From Actinoplanes octamycinicus (GTDB lineage: Bacteria; Actinomycetota; Actinomycetes; Mycobacteriales; Micromonosporaceae), in the NCBI RefSeq assembly GCF_014205225.1, contig NZ_JACHNB010000001.1:4631501-4695500 (forward strand): a stretch of DNA of 64,000 bases. The letters are read 5' to 3'. Position numbers and translations under genes: made by a program. The notes beneath the pieces are model-generated. The model was given only the letters and a program-made list of their open reading frames with translations. It was not told where the DNA came from and did not search any database. Below, piece by piece: positions 34,463 to 43,757 of the stretch. Numbering within the stretch: the first letter of the stretch is position 1; every line of letters begins with the position of its first letter.

Positions 34463-34653
34463 GGACTCCGTCTCCTGGCCGGCGTCCGGTATGGGCGGCC
34501 TGACCAGGGGTGGGTGTGTGCAGCCGTCCACTTTGGTCACGGGAAGGTCACGAACGTCATCGAGCGTAGTGACTTCCATGCGGATCGATCGGAGGATCCC
34601 GGGAGGAGCGCCGGAACATCCCTTCCGGGGCCCATCTCCCGGAGGACCCACAC

Positions 34654-37600
34654 GTGAGACAACCATTCCGCTGGGGCCGTCGAACCTTCACCTCCGTCCT
34701 GGCGATCGGTCTGGCCGCCGGCGTGACGACGGTGAGCGGTTCGTTGCCGGCCGCGGCCGCACCGGCGCCCGTGGCCGAGGAGAACCCATCCGCCACCGAG
34801 GACGTCACCCCCAAGGAGTCGCCGGCCGAGACGCTCGGCTCGCACGACGCCGGACTGCTCGCCGAGGCCCTCGCCGAGCACCGCCCGAGCGTCACCCTGA
34901 TCATCGCCACCGACCAGGGCCGGGCCGCCGACGTCGCGACCCGGGTGAAGGGCCTGGGCGGCACCGTCGCCCGGCGGTTCGACCAGGTGGGTTACGTGCT
35001 CGCCGCGGTGCCCACCGGCAAGGTGCTGACCACCGCGAAGCTGCCCGGCGTGGCCGGCGTCGACCTGGACGAGACGGTCCAGGTGCCGAAACCGGACCTG
35101 ACCGCCGACCCGAACGCGGCCGGGCAGGGCAGCCCGCCCAGCGGGCCGGGCGCCGGCACTCCGGCCGACAACCCGTACCTGCCGGTCGGCGAGACCGGGT
35201 CGGTGGACTTCAAGCGGCAGCACCCGAGCTACGACGGGCGCGGCGTGACCATCGGCGTGATGGACTCCGGCGTCGACCTGGCCCACCCGGCGCTGCAGCG
35301 GACCACCACCGGCGAGCGGAAGATCGTCGACTGGGTCACCGCGACCGACCCGCTGGTGGAGAACGACGCGACCTGGCGGGCGATGCTCACCGAGGTGACC
35401 GGGCCGAGCTTCAGCTACCAGGGCGCGACCTGGACGGCGCCGGCCGGCACCTGGCGGATCAACCGCTTCAGTGAGGCGATCACCAAGGCGTCCGAGCCGG
35501 CCGGCGACGTGAACCGGGACGGCGACACCACCGACGTGTGGGGTGTCCTCTACGACCCGGTCAGCCACGACATCCGGGTCGACGTGAACCAGAACTTCGA
35601 CTTCACCGACGACGCCGTGATGCGGCCGTACAAGGAGAAGTTCGACGTCAACTGGTTCGGTACCGACAACCCGGCGACGCCGGTCGCCGAGCGGATGCCG
35701 TTCGTGGTCGAGTACCGCGAGGACGTCGACCTCACCCCGGCCGGGCTGCCCGGCCAGGTCGCCGACTTCGTCAACATCGGCATCCCGGAAGGCCTGCACG
35801 CCAGCCACGTGGCCGGCATCGCGGCCGGCAACGACCTGCTCGGCAACCGGGTCCTGGACGGCCAGGCGCCGGGCGCCAAGATCGTCTCGTCGCGGGCCTG
35901 CTCGTGGGGCGGCGGCTGCACCGCGGCCGCGTTGACCACCGGCATGGTCGACCTGGTGGTCAACCGGCACGTCGACGTGGTGAACCTGTCGATCGGCGGC
36001 CTGCCCGCGCTGAACGACGGCTCCAGCGCGCAGGCGCAGCTCTACCAGCAGCTGATCACCAAGTACGGCGTGCAGCTGTTCATCTCGGCCGGCAACTCCG
36101 GCTCCGGTGTCAACACCGTCGGTGACCCGTCGGTGTCCACCGACGCGGTCAGCGTCGCGGCCAGCGTGAGCCGGGAGACCTGGCTGGCGAACTACGGTTC
36201 GGTGACCCGCAAGCCGCTGCAGCTGTTCCCGTTCTCGTCGCGCGGCCCGCGCGAGGACGGCGGCTTCAAGCCGAACATCTCGGCGCCCGGCTCGGCCATC
36301 TCGGCCACCCCGACCTGGGAGCCGGTGGCCGGCCTGGACACCGTCGGCTACACGCTGCCGATCGGCTACTCGATGCAGAACGGCACGTCGATGGCCGCCC
36401 CGCAGGCCACCGGCGGCGCGGCGCTGCTGCTCTCGGCGGCCAAGCAGCGCAAGATCACCGTCAGTCCGGCTCAGCTCCGCCGGGCGCTGTACTCGACCGC
36501 CGACCCGATCCCCGGCGAGCAGGCCTACGAGCAGGGGTACGGCCAGATGGACGTGCCGGCCTCGTGGAAGCTGCTCACCCGGATCTCCGACGTGCGCACC
36601 TACACCGCGTCGGCGCCGGTCTGCACCCCGCTCGCGCAGTACCTGCCCACCCCGGGCAGCGGCACCGGCATCTACAACCGGTGCGCGGCCGCGGACGGTG
36701 GCTTCACCGCCGGGCAGACCAAGGTCGTCTCGCTCGCCCTGACCCGGACGAGCGGCCCGAACCGGACCGTGCTGCACCGGATCTCGGCGTTCGGTGACCG
36801 CGGCGCGTTCCTGACCACGCCGGTGGTCGGGCTGCCGCTGAACAAGACCGTCACGATCCCGGTCCGGGTGACCGCCGGCCACGGGGTGACCAGCGCGCTG
36901 TTCAAGATCGACGACCCGGCCACCCCGGCGGTCGACTTCGAGGTGCTCAACACCGTGGTCACCGGCGTGGCGGCGAAGTCCCCGTCGTACGCGAACACCT
37001 TCTCCGGCTCGGTCGACCGCAACTCCACCACGTCGTTCTTCGTCACGGTGCCGCCGGAGGCCACCTCGCTGCAGGTCGACCTGGGCGGGCTCGCGGCCGG
37101 CTCGCAGACCCGGTGGATCGCGATCAACCCGTACGGCGTGCCGGTCGAGCCGACCTCCAGCCCGTACTGCTACACGAACTACTCCGACCCGGCGACCTGC
37201 AAGCCGGAGGAGCGGTCGTACGACAACCCGCTGCCCGGCGTCTGGGAGCTGGAGGTCGAGTCCCGGCGCACCTCGCCGCTGCTCAGCAACCCGTTCGCGC
37301 TGACCGCCAAGGTGCAGGGCGTCACGGTCGAGCCGGCCACCGTCACCCTGCCGTCCGTGCAGGTCGGCACGGCCACCCCGGCGACCTGGACGGTCGCCAA
37401 CCGGTTCGGCCCGATCACCATCACCCCGCAGGGTGGCCCGCTGGGCAGTTCGCTGACCCAGCGGCCGACCATCGAGCAGGGCGGCGTGCAGGACTACACG
37501 GTGGTGGTGCCGGAGGGCGCCGCCCGGCTCGAGGTGGCCATCGGCAACCCCGCCGACCCGGCCGCCGACCTGGACCTGTTCGTCTACGACCAGAACGGCG

Positions 37601-37944
37601 TGGAGAAGGGCCGGTCCGCGGACGGCGACTCGGAGGAGGCGGTTTCGATCGCCTCGCCGGCTCCCGGCACCTACACCGTGGAGATCCAGGGTTACTCGGT
37701 GCCGGCCGGCTCGACCGCGTACGACTACCGGGACACCTACTACAGCCCGGCGCTCGGCACGGTCAGCGCGCCGAACACCCCGGTGGCGCTGGCGGTCGGG
37801 GCGAGCGCCTCGATCACCGGCTCGGTCACCGTGGCCGCGGTCCCGCCGGCCGGGCGGCACCTGTCCGGTCAGGTGAGCTTCGTGACCGACCAGGGCGCGG
37901 TCGTCGGCCGCGGCTCGGTGACCATCGGGACGGTCACCGGATAA
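34654..37944 (+). CDS. Secreted S8-family serine peptidase (large, subtilisin-like)
   Basis: The 1096-residue protein has a signal peptide ending near AAAAPA and an inhibitor-like propeptide (about 75-150). The triad is Asp204 in IGVMDSGVDLAHP, His382 in GLHASHVAGIAAG and Ser579 in QNGTSMAAPQATG. The gap between Asp and His is about 178 residues, far more than in subtilisin; such insertions are known in tripeptidyl-peptidase II and pyrolysin. About 500 C-terminal residues form beta-rich domains, including a pre-peptidase-like C-terminal segment near 940-1030. GGAGG lies 8 nt before the GTG. The last 11 bp overlap the convergent flavoprotein gene. Confidence 0.93.
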   Translation: MRQPFRWGRRTFTSVLAIGLAAGVTTVSGSLPAAAAPAPVAEENPSATEDVTPKESPAETLGSHDAGLLAEALAEHRPSVTLIIATDQGRAADVATRVKGLGGTVARRFDQVGYVLAAVPTGKVLTTAKLPGVAGVDLDETVQVPKPDLTADPNAAGQGSPPSGPGAGTPADNPYLPVGETGSVDFKRQHPSYDGRGVTIGVMDSGVDLAHPALQRTTTGERKIVDWVTATDPLVENDATWRAMLTEVTGPSFSYQGATWTAPAGTWRINRFSEAITKASEPAGDVNRDGDTTDVWGVLYDPVSHDIRVDVNQNFDFTDDAVMRPYKEKFDVNWFGTDNPATPVAERMPFVVEYREDVDLTPAGLPGQVADFVNIGIPEGLHASHVAGIAAGNDLLGNRVLDGQAPGAKIVSSRACSWGGGCTAAALTTGMVDLVVNRHVDVVNLSIGGLPALNDGSSAQAQLYQQLITKYGVQLFISAGNSGSGVNTVGDPSVSTDAVSVAASVSRETWLANYGSVTRKPLQLFPFSSRGPREDGGFKPNISAPGSAISATPTWEPVAGLDTVGYTLPIGYSMQNGTSMAAPQATGGAALLLSAAKQRKITVSPAQLRRALYSTADPIPGEQAYEQGYGQMDVPASWKLLTRISDVRTYTASAPVCTPLAQYLPTPGSGTGIYNRCAAADGGFTAGQTKVVSLALTRTSGPNRTVLHRISAFGDRGAFLTTPVVGLPLNKTVTIPVRVTAGHGVTSALFKIDDPATPAVDFEVLNTVVTGVAAKSPSYANTFSGSVDRNSTTSFFVTVPPEATSLQVDLGGLAAGSQTRWIAINPYGVPVEPTSSPYCYTNYSDPATCKPEERSYDNPLPGVWELEVESRRTSPLLSNPFALTAKVQGVTVEPATVTLPSVQVGTATPATWTVANRFGPITITPQGGPLGSSLTQRPTIEQGGVQDYTVVVPEGAARLEVAIGNPADPAADLDLFVYDQNGVEKGRSADGDSEEAVSIASPAPGTYTVEIQGYSVPAGSTAYDYRDTYYSPALGTVSAPNTPVALAVGASASITGSVTVAAVPPAGRHLSGQVSFVTDQGAVVGRGSVTIGTVTG

Positions 37945-39298
37945 CGGGCCTGGTCACCACTTCCTCCGCCTTGCGCGCCGCGATCAGGATCGGATCCCAG
38001 ACCGGCGCGTAAGGCGGGGCATAACCCAGGTCCAGCCCGGTCATCTCGCTGACCGTCATCCCGTTCCACACCGCCACCGCGAACGCGTCGATCCGCTTGG
38101 CCGCCTCGGTCCTGCCGACGATCTGGGCGCCGAGCAGCACCCCGGTGTCGCGCTCGGCGATCACCTTGACCGTCATCGGGACCGCGCCGGGGAAGTACCC
38201 GGCCCGGTTGGTCGACTCGACGGTGGCGGTCACCGTCGCGAACCCGGCCTGCGCCGCCTCCCGCGAGCTCAGGCCGGTGCGGGCCACCTCCAGGTCGCAG
38301 AGCTTGGTGACCGCGGTGCCGATCACGCCGGGGAAGGTGGCGTACCCGCCGCCGATGTTGATCCCGGCGACCCGGCCCTGCTTGTTGGCGTGCGTGCCGA
38401 GCGGGACGTGCACCGCGCGCCGGCTGATCCGGTGGTGCACCTCGGTGCAGTCGCCGGCCGCCCACACCCCGTCGGCCGCCCGCTGCCGCAGGTCGGTGCG
38501 GATGCCGCCGGTCGTCCCGAGCGGCAGCCCGGCCGCCTCGGCCAGCGCCGTGTTGGGCCGCACGCCGAGGCCGATCACCACGACCCCGGCCGGGATCGCC
38601 CCGGCGTCGGTGGCCACCGCGGCGATCCGGCCGTTCGCCGTCTCCAGACCCTCCACCGTGACGCCGGTGCGCAGCTCGATGCCGAGGTTGCGGATCGACG
38701 CGGCGACCAGCGCGCCCATGTCCTCGTCGACGGTGCCCATCGGCTGCGCGGCCCTCTCCACCAGGGTGACCCGGAGTCCGCGATTGATCATCGCCTCGGC
38801 CATCTCGACGCCGATGTAGCCGCCGCCGATCACCACCGCGTCCGCCGGTTTCTCCCGGTCCAGCCACTCGCGCAGGGCGCTGCCGTCCTCCAGGGTCTGC
38901 ACGCCGAACACGCCGCCGGCGTCGGTCGCCGCCCAGGACGGGCGGACCGGGCTAGCGCCGGTCGCGTAGACCAGGTGGTCGAAGCCCTCGTGCCGGGTCC
39001 GCCCGGCGTCCCGGTCGCGCACGGTCACCGTGCGGGCGTCCAGGTCGATGCCGGTCACCTCGTGCCGGGTGCGCACCTCGATCCCGGCGGTGCGGAACGC
39101 CGCCGGGGTCCGCGCGATCAGCGCGTCCGGGCCGTCGACCAGGCCGCCGATCCAGTACGGGATGCCGCACGCCGAATAGGACACGAACCGGCCCATCTCG
39201 AAGGCCAGGATCTCCAAGTCGTCCGGGCCGCGTCGGCGCCGGGCCTGAGCCGCTGCCGACATGCCCGCCGCGTCGCCGCCGATCACGATCAGTCGCAC
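37934..39298 (-). CDS. FAD-dependent pyridine nucleotide-disulfide oxidoreductase (CoA-disulfide reductase/NADH oxidase type)
   Basis: The 454-residue enzyme has the FAD motif VIGGDAAGMSAAAQAR, a single redox cysteine in VSYSACGIPYW (the CoADR/Nox position), an NAD motif VVIGGGYIGVEMAEAM and FAD motif GVWAAGDCTEVHH. The C-terminal dimerisation domain is present. The likely role is reduction of CoA disulfide or oxygen with NAD(P)H. It shares a 124-bp divergent spacer with the GH3 gene, but the operator there lies close to the GH3 start. Confidence 0.93.
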   Translation of the reverse strand: MRLIVIGGDAAGMSAAAQARRRRGPDDLEILAFEMGRFVSYSACGIPYWIGGLVDGPDALIARTPAAFRTAGIEVRTRHEVTGIDLDARTVTVRDRDAGRTRHEGFDHLVYATGASPVRPSWAATDAGGVFGVQTLEDGSALREWLDREKPADAVVIGGGYIGVEMAEAMINRGLRVTLVERAAQPMGTVDEDMGALVAASIRNLGIELRTGVTVEGLETANGRIAAVATDAGAIPAGVVVIGLGVRPNTALAEAAGLPLGTTGGIRTDLRQRAADGVWAAGDCTEVHHRISRRAVHVPLGTHANKQGRVAGINIGGGYATFPGVIGTAVTKLCDLEVARTGLSSREAAQAGFATVTATVESTNRAGYFPGAVPMTVKVIAERDTGVLLGAQIVGRTEAAKRIDAFAVAVWNGMTVSEMTGLDLGYAPPYAPVWDPILIAARKAEEVVTRPVIR

Positions 39299-39395
39299 CC
39301 GCCCATTGTGCCCGGTTCCGTGCCCCGGTTTCCGGCCGATTTCCGTTTGGTTATTGCTTCCCGCATCGGCCGGAATCTATGGTGAGCCGCAATCG

Positions 39396-39409
39396 TCGAA
39401 GCGCTTCGA
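39396..39409. promoter_or_regulatory. LacI-type operator upstream of the GH3 gene
   Basis: TCGAAGCGCTTCGA is a perfect 14-bp palindrome, 13 bp before the GH3 start. The same 14-mer occurs twice upstream of the sugar transporter operon. Confidence 0.88.
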
Positions 39410-39422
39410 TTGGGAGAACACC

Positions 39423-42329
39423 ATGCGGAGAAGACGCGGTCTGGCCCTGCTGGCGGCCGCCCTGCTCACCGTTCCGCTGACCGCCACCCCGGCGCACGCC
39501 GCCGAGACCTTGCCGTTCCGCGACCCGAGCCTGCCGCTGCCGGCCCGGATCGACGACCTGGTCGGCCGGCTCACGGTCACCGAGAAGCTCTCGCTGCTGC
39601 ACCAGTACCAGCCGGCCATCCCGCGTCTCGGGCTCGCCGCCGTCAAGTCCGGCACCGAGGCCCTGCACGGCGTGGCCTGGTCCAACGACTACGCCGCCGG
39701 CGGCGCCAAGGTCGACGCGACGGCCACCGTCTTCCCCCAGGCGGTCGGCCTGGCCAGCACCTGGGACCCGGCGCTGATCCAGCGGGTCGGCACGGCGGTC
39801 GGCGACGAGGCCCGCGGGCTGCACGCGCGGAACCCGACGGTGTGGGGCCTGAACCTGTGGGCGCCGGTGGTCAACCCGCTGCGCGACCCGCGCTGGGGGC
39901 GCAACGAGGAGGGCTACTCCGAGGACCCGTTGCTGTCCGGGACCATCGCCACCGCCTACGGCCGGGGGCTGCAGGGCGACGACCCGGCACACCTGCGGAC
40001 CGCTCCGACGCTCAAGCACTACGCGGCCTACAACAACGAGACCAAGCGTGACCAGACCTCCTCGAACGTGCCGCAGCGGGTGCTCAACGAGTACGACCGC
40101 AAGCCGTTCGAGATCGCCCTGCGGGCCGGCGCGGCGACCGGCGTGATGTCCTCCTACAACCTGATCAACGGCCGGCCGGCCACCGTCGACCCGGACCTGG
40201 CCGGCCTGGTGCGCGGCTGGAGCGATCAGCGGCTCTACAACGTCACCGACGCCTGGGCGCCGACCAACCTGACCGGCTCGCAGGGGTACTTCGCCACCCA
40301 GGCCGAGGCGGACGCGGCGGTGGTGCGGGCCGGGCTGGACAGCTTCACGGTCAACGACACCAACGGCGAGCCGACCGTCACCGCGCTGCAGCAGGCGCTC
40401 GACCAGGGGCTGCTCACCCAGGAGCAGGTGGACACCGCGGTCGGGAACGCGCTGAGCATCCGGTTCCGGCTCGGCGAGTTCGACCCGGACGGCGGGCCGT
40501 ACGCGAAGATCCCGGCCTCGGTGGTGGACAGCCCGCCGCATCGGCAGCTGGCCCGGGAGACGGCGGCCGACGCGATGGTGCTGCTGAAGAACTCCGCCGG
40601 CCTGCTGCCGATCAAGGCGGGCGGCTCGGTCGCGGTGGTCGGCCCGCTCGCCGACACGCTCTACACCGACTGGTACGGCGGTCAGCTCCCGTACGAGGTC
40701 ACCGCGCTCGACGGCATCACCGAGCGGGCCTCCTCGACGGTGACCGCGGCCGGCGCCGACCGGATCGCGCTGAAGGACGTCACCACCGGCCGGTACGTGA
40801 CCGCTCTCGACCCGGACGCGGTCACCGCCACCGCCACCTCGGCCGACGCCGCCGCCCAGTTCGACGCGGTGGACTGGGGCGACGGGGTGTCCACCCTGCG
40901 CAACGCCGCGAACGGGAAGTACCTGGCCTACAACTGGGGACCGTTCGTCACCCACGACACCGCGCCGACCGGCTGGTTCGTCCAGCAGCAGGTCAAGGTG
41001 GAGGATCAGGGCGACGGCACGGTGGTGCTGCACTACGCCGGCTACGAGACGCAGGAGAGCTGGTTCGGGGCGAACACCTACGTGACCGTGGGCACCGACG
41101 GCAAGCTCGGTCTCGGCTCGGCGACCGCGGCCGGCGCCGCCCACTTCACCAAGGAGGTGCTGGTCGACGGCGTGACCACAGCCGCCGCGGCGGCCGCGAA
41201 GCAGCAGACCGCGGTCGTGGTGGTCGGCACCAACCCGTTCGTCGCCGGGCGCGAGGCGCACGACCGCACCGGGCTGAGCCTGGGCGCACGGCAGGAGGCG
41301 CTGATCAAGGCGGTCCGGGCGGCCAACCCGCGGACCGTGGTGGTGCTGCAGAGCAGCTATCCGATCGCGCTGGCGGCGCAGGACGTGCCGGGCGTCGTGT
41401 GGACCACGCACGCCGGCGCGGAGACCGGGCACGCGCTCGCCGACGTCCTCTACGGCGACGTCAACCCGGCCGGCAAGCTGACCCAGACCTGGCCGCGGTC
41501 GACCGCCGACCTGCCGGCCGGCCTCAACCAGTACGACATCGTCAAGACCGAGCAGACCTACCAGTACGCGACCACGACGCCGCTCTACCCGTTCGGGCAC
41601 GGCCTGTCCTACACGTCGTTCCGATACTCCGGGCTCAAGGCCGGCGGCGGCAAGGTCAGCGTGACCGTGACCAACACCGGCAAGCGGGCCGGCGACGAGG
41701 TGGTCCAGCTCTACACCCACCAGCGGACCTCGCGCGACACCACCGCGATCAAGCAGCTGCGGGACTTCCGCAAGGTGCGCCTGGCGGCCGGCCGGAGCAC
41801 GACCGTGACGTTCTCGCTGACGCCGCGCGACCTGGCCCGCTGGGACCAGACCCGGCAACGCTGGGTGACCGAGGCCTCGGTCTACGACATCCTGGTCGGC
41901 TCGTCGTCCGGCGACATCCGGCAGCGGGCGTCGCTGCCGGTGCGCGGCGAGACCGTCCCGGCCCGCGATCTGTCCACGGTGACCAGGGCGGAGACCTTCG
42001 ACGACTACTCCGGCGTCCAGTTGCTCGACGAGAGCAAGGTGAGCGGGACGGTGGTCGGGGCGGTGACAGCCGGTGACTGGATCGTGTTCCGGGACGCGGC
42101 GCTCCGCGCGGGCAAGACCTTGACGGTACGGGCGGCCGGCGCCGGATCGGTGCAGGTCCGGGTGGGGTCCCCGACCGGACGGCTGCTCGGGACGGCGACC
42201 GTCGGTGACACCGGGAGCGTCTACGCGTACACCGAGGTGTCCGCGCCGCTGGCGGCCGTGAGCGGCCGGCGGGACGTCTGTCTGGTGCTCAGCCCCGGGT
42301 TGCGGGTGGCGTCCTTCCGGATCCGATGA
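39423..42329 (+). CDS. Secreted GH3 glycosidase (beta-xylosidase/beta-glucosidase type) with inserted trefoil-like domain and CBM6
   Basis: The 968-residue enzyme has a signal peptide (cleavage near THAAE-type ATPAHAAETL), a GH3 N-terminal barrel (LKHYAAYNNE, MSSYNLINGRPAT) with the probable nucleophile aspartate in VTDAWAP, and a GH3 C-terminal alpha/beta domain. A fascin/trefoil-like segment of about 130 residues (445-575; ALKDVTTGRYVTA and TLRNAANGKYLAY) is inserted in that domain. An FnIII-like domain (about 738-830) and a CBM6-like module (about 853-968) follow. With the alpha-xylosidase below it fits xyloglucan breakdown. The 14-bp operator marks LacI control. Confidence 0.92.
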   Translation: MRRRRGLALLAAALLTVPLTATPAHAAETLPFRDPSLPLPARIDDLVGRLTVTEKLSLLHQYQPAIPRLGLAAVKSGTEALHGVAWSNDYAAGGAKVDATATVFPQAVGLASTWDPALIQRVGTAVGDEARGLHARNPTVWGLNLWAPVVNPLRDPRWGRNEEGYSEDPLLSGTIATAYGRGLQGDDPAHLRTAPTLKHYAAYNNETKRDQTSSNVPQRVLNEYDRKPFEIALRAGAATGVMSSYNLINGRPATVDPDLAGLVRGWSDQRLYNVTDAWAPTNLTGSQGYFATQAEADAAVVRAGLDSFTVNDTNGEPTVTALQQALDQGLLTQEQVDTAVGNALSIRFRLGEFDPDGGPYAKIPASVVDSPPHRQLARETAADAMVLLKNSAGLLPIKAGGSVAVVGPLADTLYTDWYGGQLPYEVTALDGITERASSTVTAAGADRIALKDVTTGRYVTALDPDAVTATATSADAAAQFDAVDWGDGVSTLRNAANGKYLAYNWGPFVTHDTAPTGWFVQQQVKVEDQGDGTVVLHYAGYETQESWFGANTYVTVGTDGKLGLGSATAAGAAHFTKEVLVDGVTTAAAAAAKQQTAVVVVGTNPFVAGREAHDRTGLSLGARQEALIKAVRAANPRTVVVLQSSYPIALAAQDVPGVVWTTHAGAETGHALADVLYGDVNPAGKLTQTWPRSTADLPAGLNQYDIVKTEQTYQYATTTPLYPFGHGLSYTSFRYSGLKAGGGKVSVTVTNTGKRAGDEVVQLYTHQRTSRDTTAIKQLRDFRKVRLAAGRSTTVTFSLTPRDLARWDQTRQRWVTEASVYDILVGSSSGDIRQRASLPVRGETVPARDLSTVTRAETFDDYSGVQLLDESKVSGTVVGAVTAGDWIVFRDAALRAGKTLTVRAAGAGSVQVRVGSPTGRLLGTATVGDTGSVYAYTEVSAPLAAVSGRRDVCLVLSPGLRVASFRIR

Positions 42330-42332
42330 GAC

Positions 42333-42371
42333 TCGCGGCGGGAATCGGATGGGAGCGGATTCCCGCCGCGA
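42333..42371 (+). terminator. Hairpin terminator of the GH3 gene
   Basis: A perfect 14-bp stem (42333-42346 with 42358-42371) closes a loop of 11 nt, four bases past the GH3 stop. There is no T-tract. Confidence 0.65.
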
Positions 42372-42617
42372 CCGGCGTGTGGCGTCCGGGTGTCCTGCGC
42401 ACCCGGGCGCCGCACGCCACCCCTGTCACCGGGAACGCGCGCCATCGCCGCGAGACCACGATGCCGCCGACCGGAATGCGCGGCATCGCTCGGACATCAG
42501 CACCTGACCGGCTGCGGGACGGGTGGTCGGCGTGCCCGGGGCGTGCTCACGCAGGTGGTTAGGATCGGCGAGGGGAGCGCGGTCTTGGCGAGGGACCGGG
42601 GTACTTGGGGAGGCACT

Positions 42618-43634
42618 GTGCCGACGATCAACGACGTCGCCCGGGCGGCCGGGGTGTCGCCCAGCACGGTGTCGTACGTGTTGAGCGGCCGCCGCCCGAT
42701 CTCCGCGGAGACCCGGGCCCGGGTCCAGGCCGCCATCGCCGAGCTCGGCTTCCACCCGCACGCCGGGGCCCGCGCCCTGGCCAGCAGCAAGACCAACGTG
42801 CTCGCCCTGGTGGCGCCGCTGCGGGTGGACGTCAACGTGCCGGTCATCATGCAGTTCGCCACCGCCGTGGTGACCGCGGCCCGCACCCACAACCACGACG
42901 TGCTGCTGCTGACCAAGGACGAGGGCACCGCCGGGCTGGAGCGGGTGGCGCACAGCACCATGGTCGACGCGCTGATCCTGATGGACATCGAGCGCGACGA
43001 CGTGCGCCTGCCGGCCATCCGCCGGCTCAAGCAGCCGTCGGTGCTGATCGGCCTGCCCGCCGACCACGCCGGCATCGCCTGCGTCGACCTGGACTTCGAG
43101 GCCGCGGCCGGGCTCGCGCTGCGGCACCTGGCCGGCCACGGGCACCGGCGGATCGGGCTGGTCGGCCCGTCCCCGGCGGTCTACCGGCGGCAGACCACCT
43201 ACGCCGACCGGTTCCTGGCCGGCTTCCTGCGCGCCTCGGCCGACCTGGAGCTGCGCACCGCGACCCACCCGACCGAGCCGGGCGTGGACGGTGTCCGGGC
43301 CGCGCTGGCCGACCTGGACACCGAGCTGCCCGGGTTGACCGCCCTGGTGGTGCACAACGAGGAGGCGCTGCGGCCGCTCCTCGACCTGCTGCACGCCGCG
43401 GGCCGGCGGGTGCCCGAGGACGTCGCCATCGTGGCGATCTGCCCGCGGGACGTGGCGACCAGCATGCCGGTCAACCTGACCTCGATCGACATCCCGGCGC
43501 ACGAGGTCGGGACGATCGCCGTGGAGACGGCGATGCGGCTACTGGACCACCGCCGGGTCGACTACACCCGGCTGCTGGAGCCGAGCCTGATCGAGCGGGA
43601 CAGCTGCCGCGAAATCCCGTCGTCACACCGTTGA
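42618..43634 (+). CDS. LacI-family regulator of the glycoside operon
   Basis: The 338-residue protein has the LacI HTH and hinge (TINDVARAAGVSPSTVSYVL then GRRPISAETRARVQAAI, residues 3-55) and a periplasmic-binding-protein-like sugar-sensing domain ending with LTSIDIPAHEVGT. The GTG start has GGAGG four bases upstream. Palindromes TCGAAGCGCTTCGA upstream of the GH3 and transporter genes match CebR/LacI-type operators, so this is their probable repressor. None lies in front of its own start. Confidence 0.94.
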   Translation: MPTINDVARAAGVSPSTVSYVLSGRRPISAETRARVQAAIAELGFHPHAGARALASSKTNVLALVAPLRVDVNVPVIMQFATAVVTAARTHNHDVLLLTKDEGTAGLERVAHSTMVDALILMDIERDDVRLPAIRRLKQPSVLIGLPADHAGIACVDLDFEAAAGLALRHLAGHGHRRIGLVGPSPAVYRRQTTYADRFLAGFLRASADLELRTATHPTEPGVDGVRAALADLDTELPGLTALVVHNEEALRPLLDLLHAAGRRVPEDVAIVAICPRDVATSMPVNLTSIDIPAHEVGTIAVETAMRLLDHRRVDYTRLLEPSLIERDSCREIPSSHR

Positions 43635-43674
43635 CATCTCCGTCGCTCGTTCCCTAGCGTCTGCGGCAAGGCCG

Positions 43675-43694
43675 TTGTCGAAGCGCTTCGACAA
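43675..43694. promoter_or_regulatory. LacI-type operator 1 of the transporter operon
   Basis: TTGTCGAAGCGCTTCGACAA is a perfect 20-bp palindrome centred 73 bp upstream of the substrate-binding protein start. It contains the 14-mer found before the GH3 gene. Confidence 0.9.
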
Positions 43695-43707
43695 ATCGCT
43701 GCGCTTC

Positions 43708-43723
43708 GTCGAAGCGCTTCGAC
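43708..43723. promoter_or_regulatory. LacI-type operator 2 of the transporter operon
   Basis: GTCGAAGCGCTTCGAC is a perfect 16-bp palindrome, centred 31 bp (three helical turns) from operator 1. Confidence 0.88.
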
Positions 43724-43757
43724 AGTTCCCTTCCGCTTCCCCCTGGGAGGACCTCAG

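Noticed and set aside
34537..37860. A 1107-codon minus-strand open frame
   Set aside because: It is the shadow of the S8 peptidase gene.
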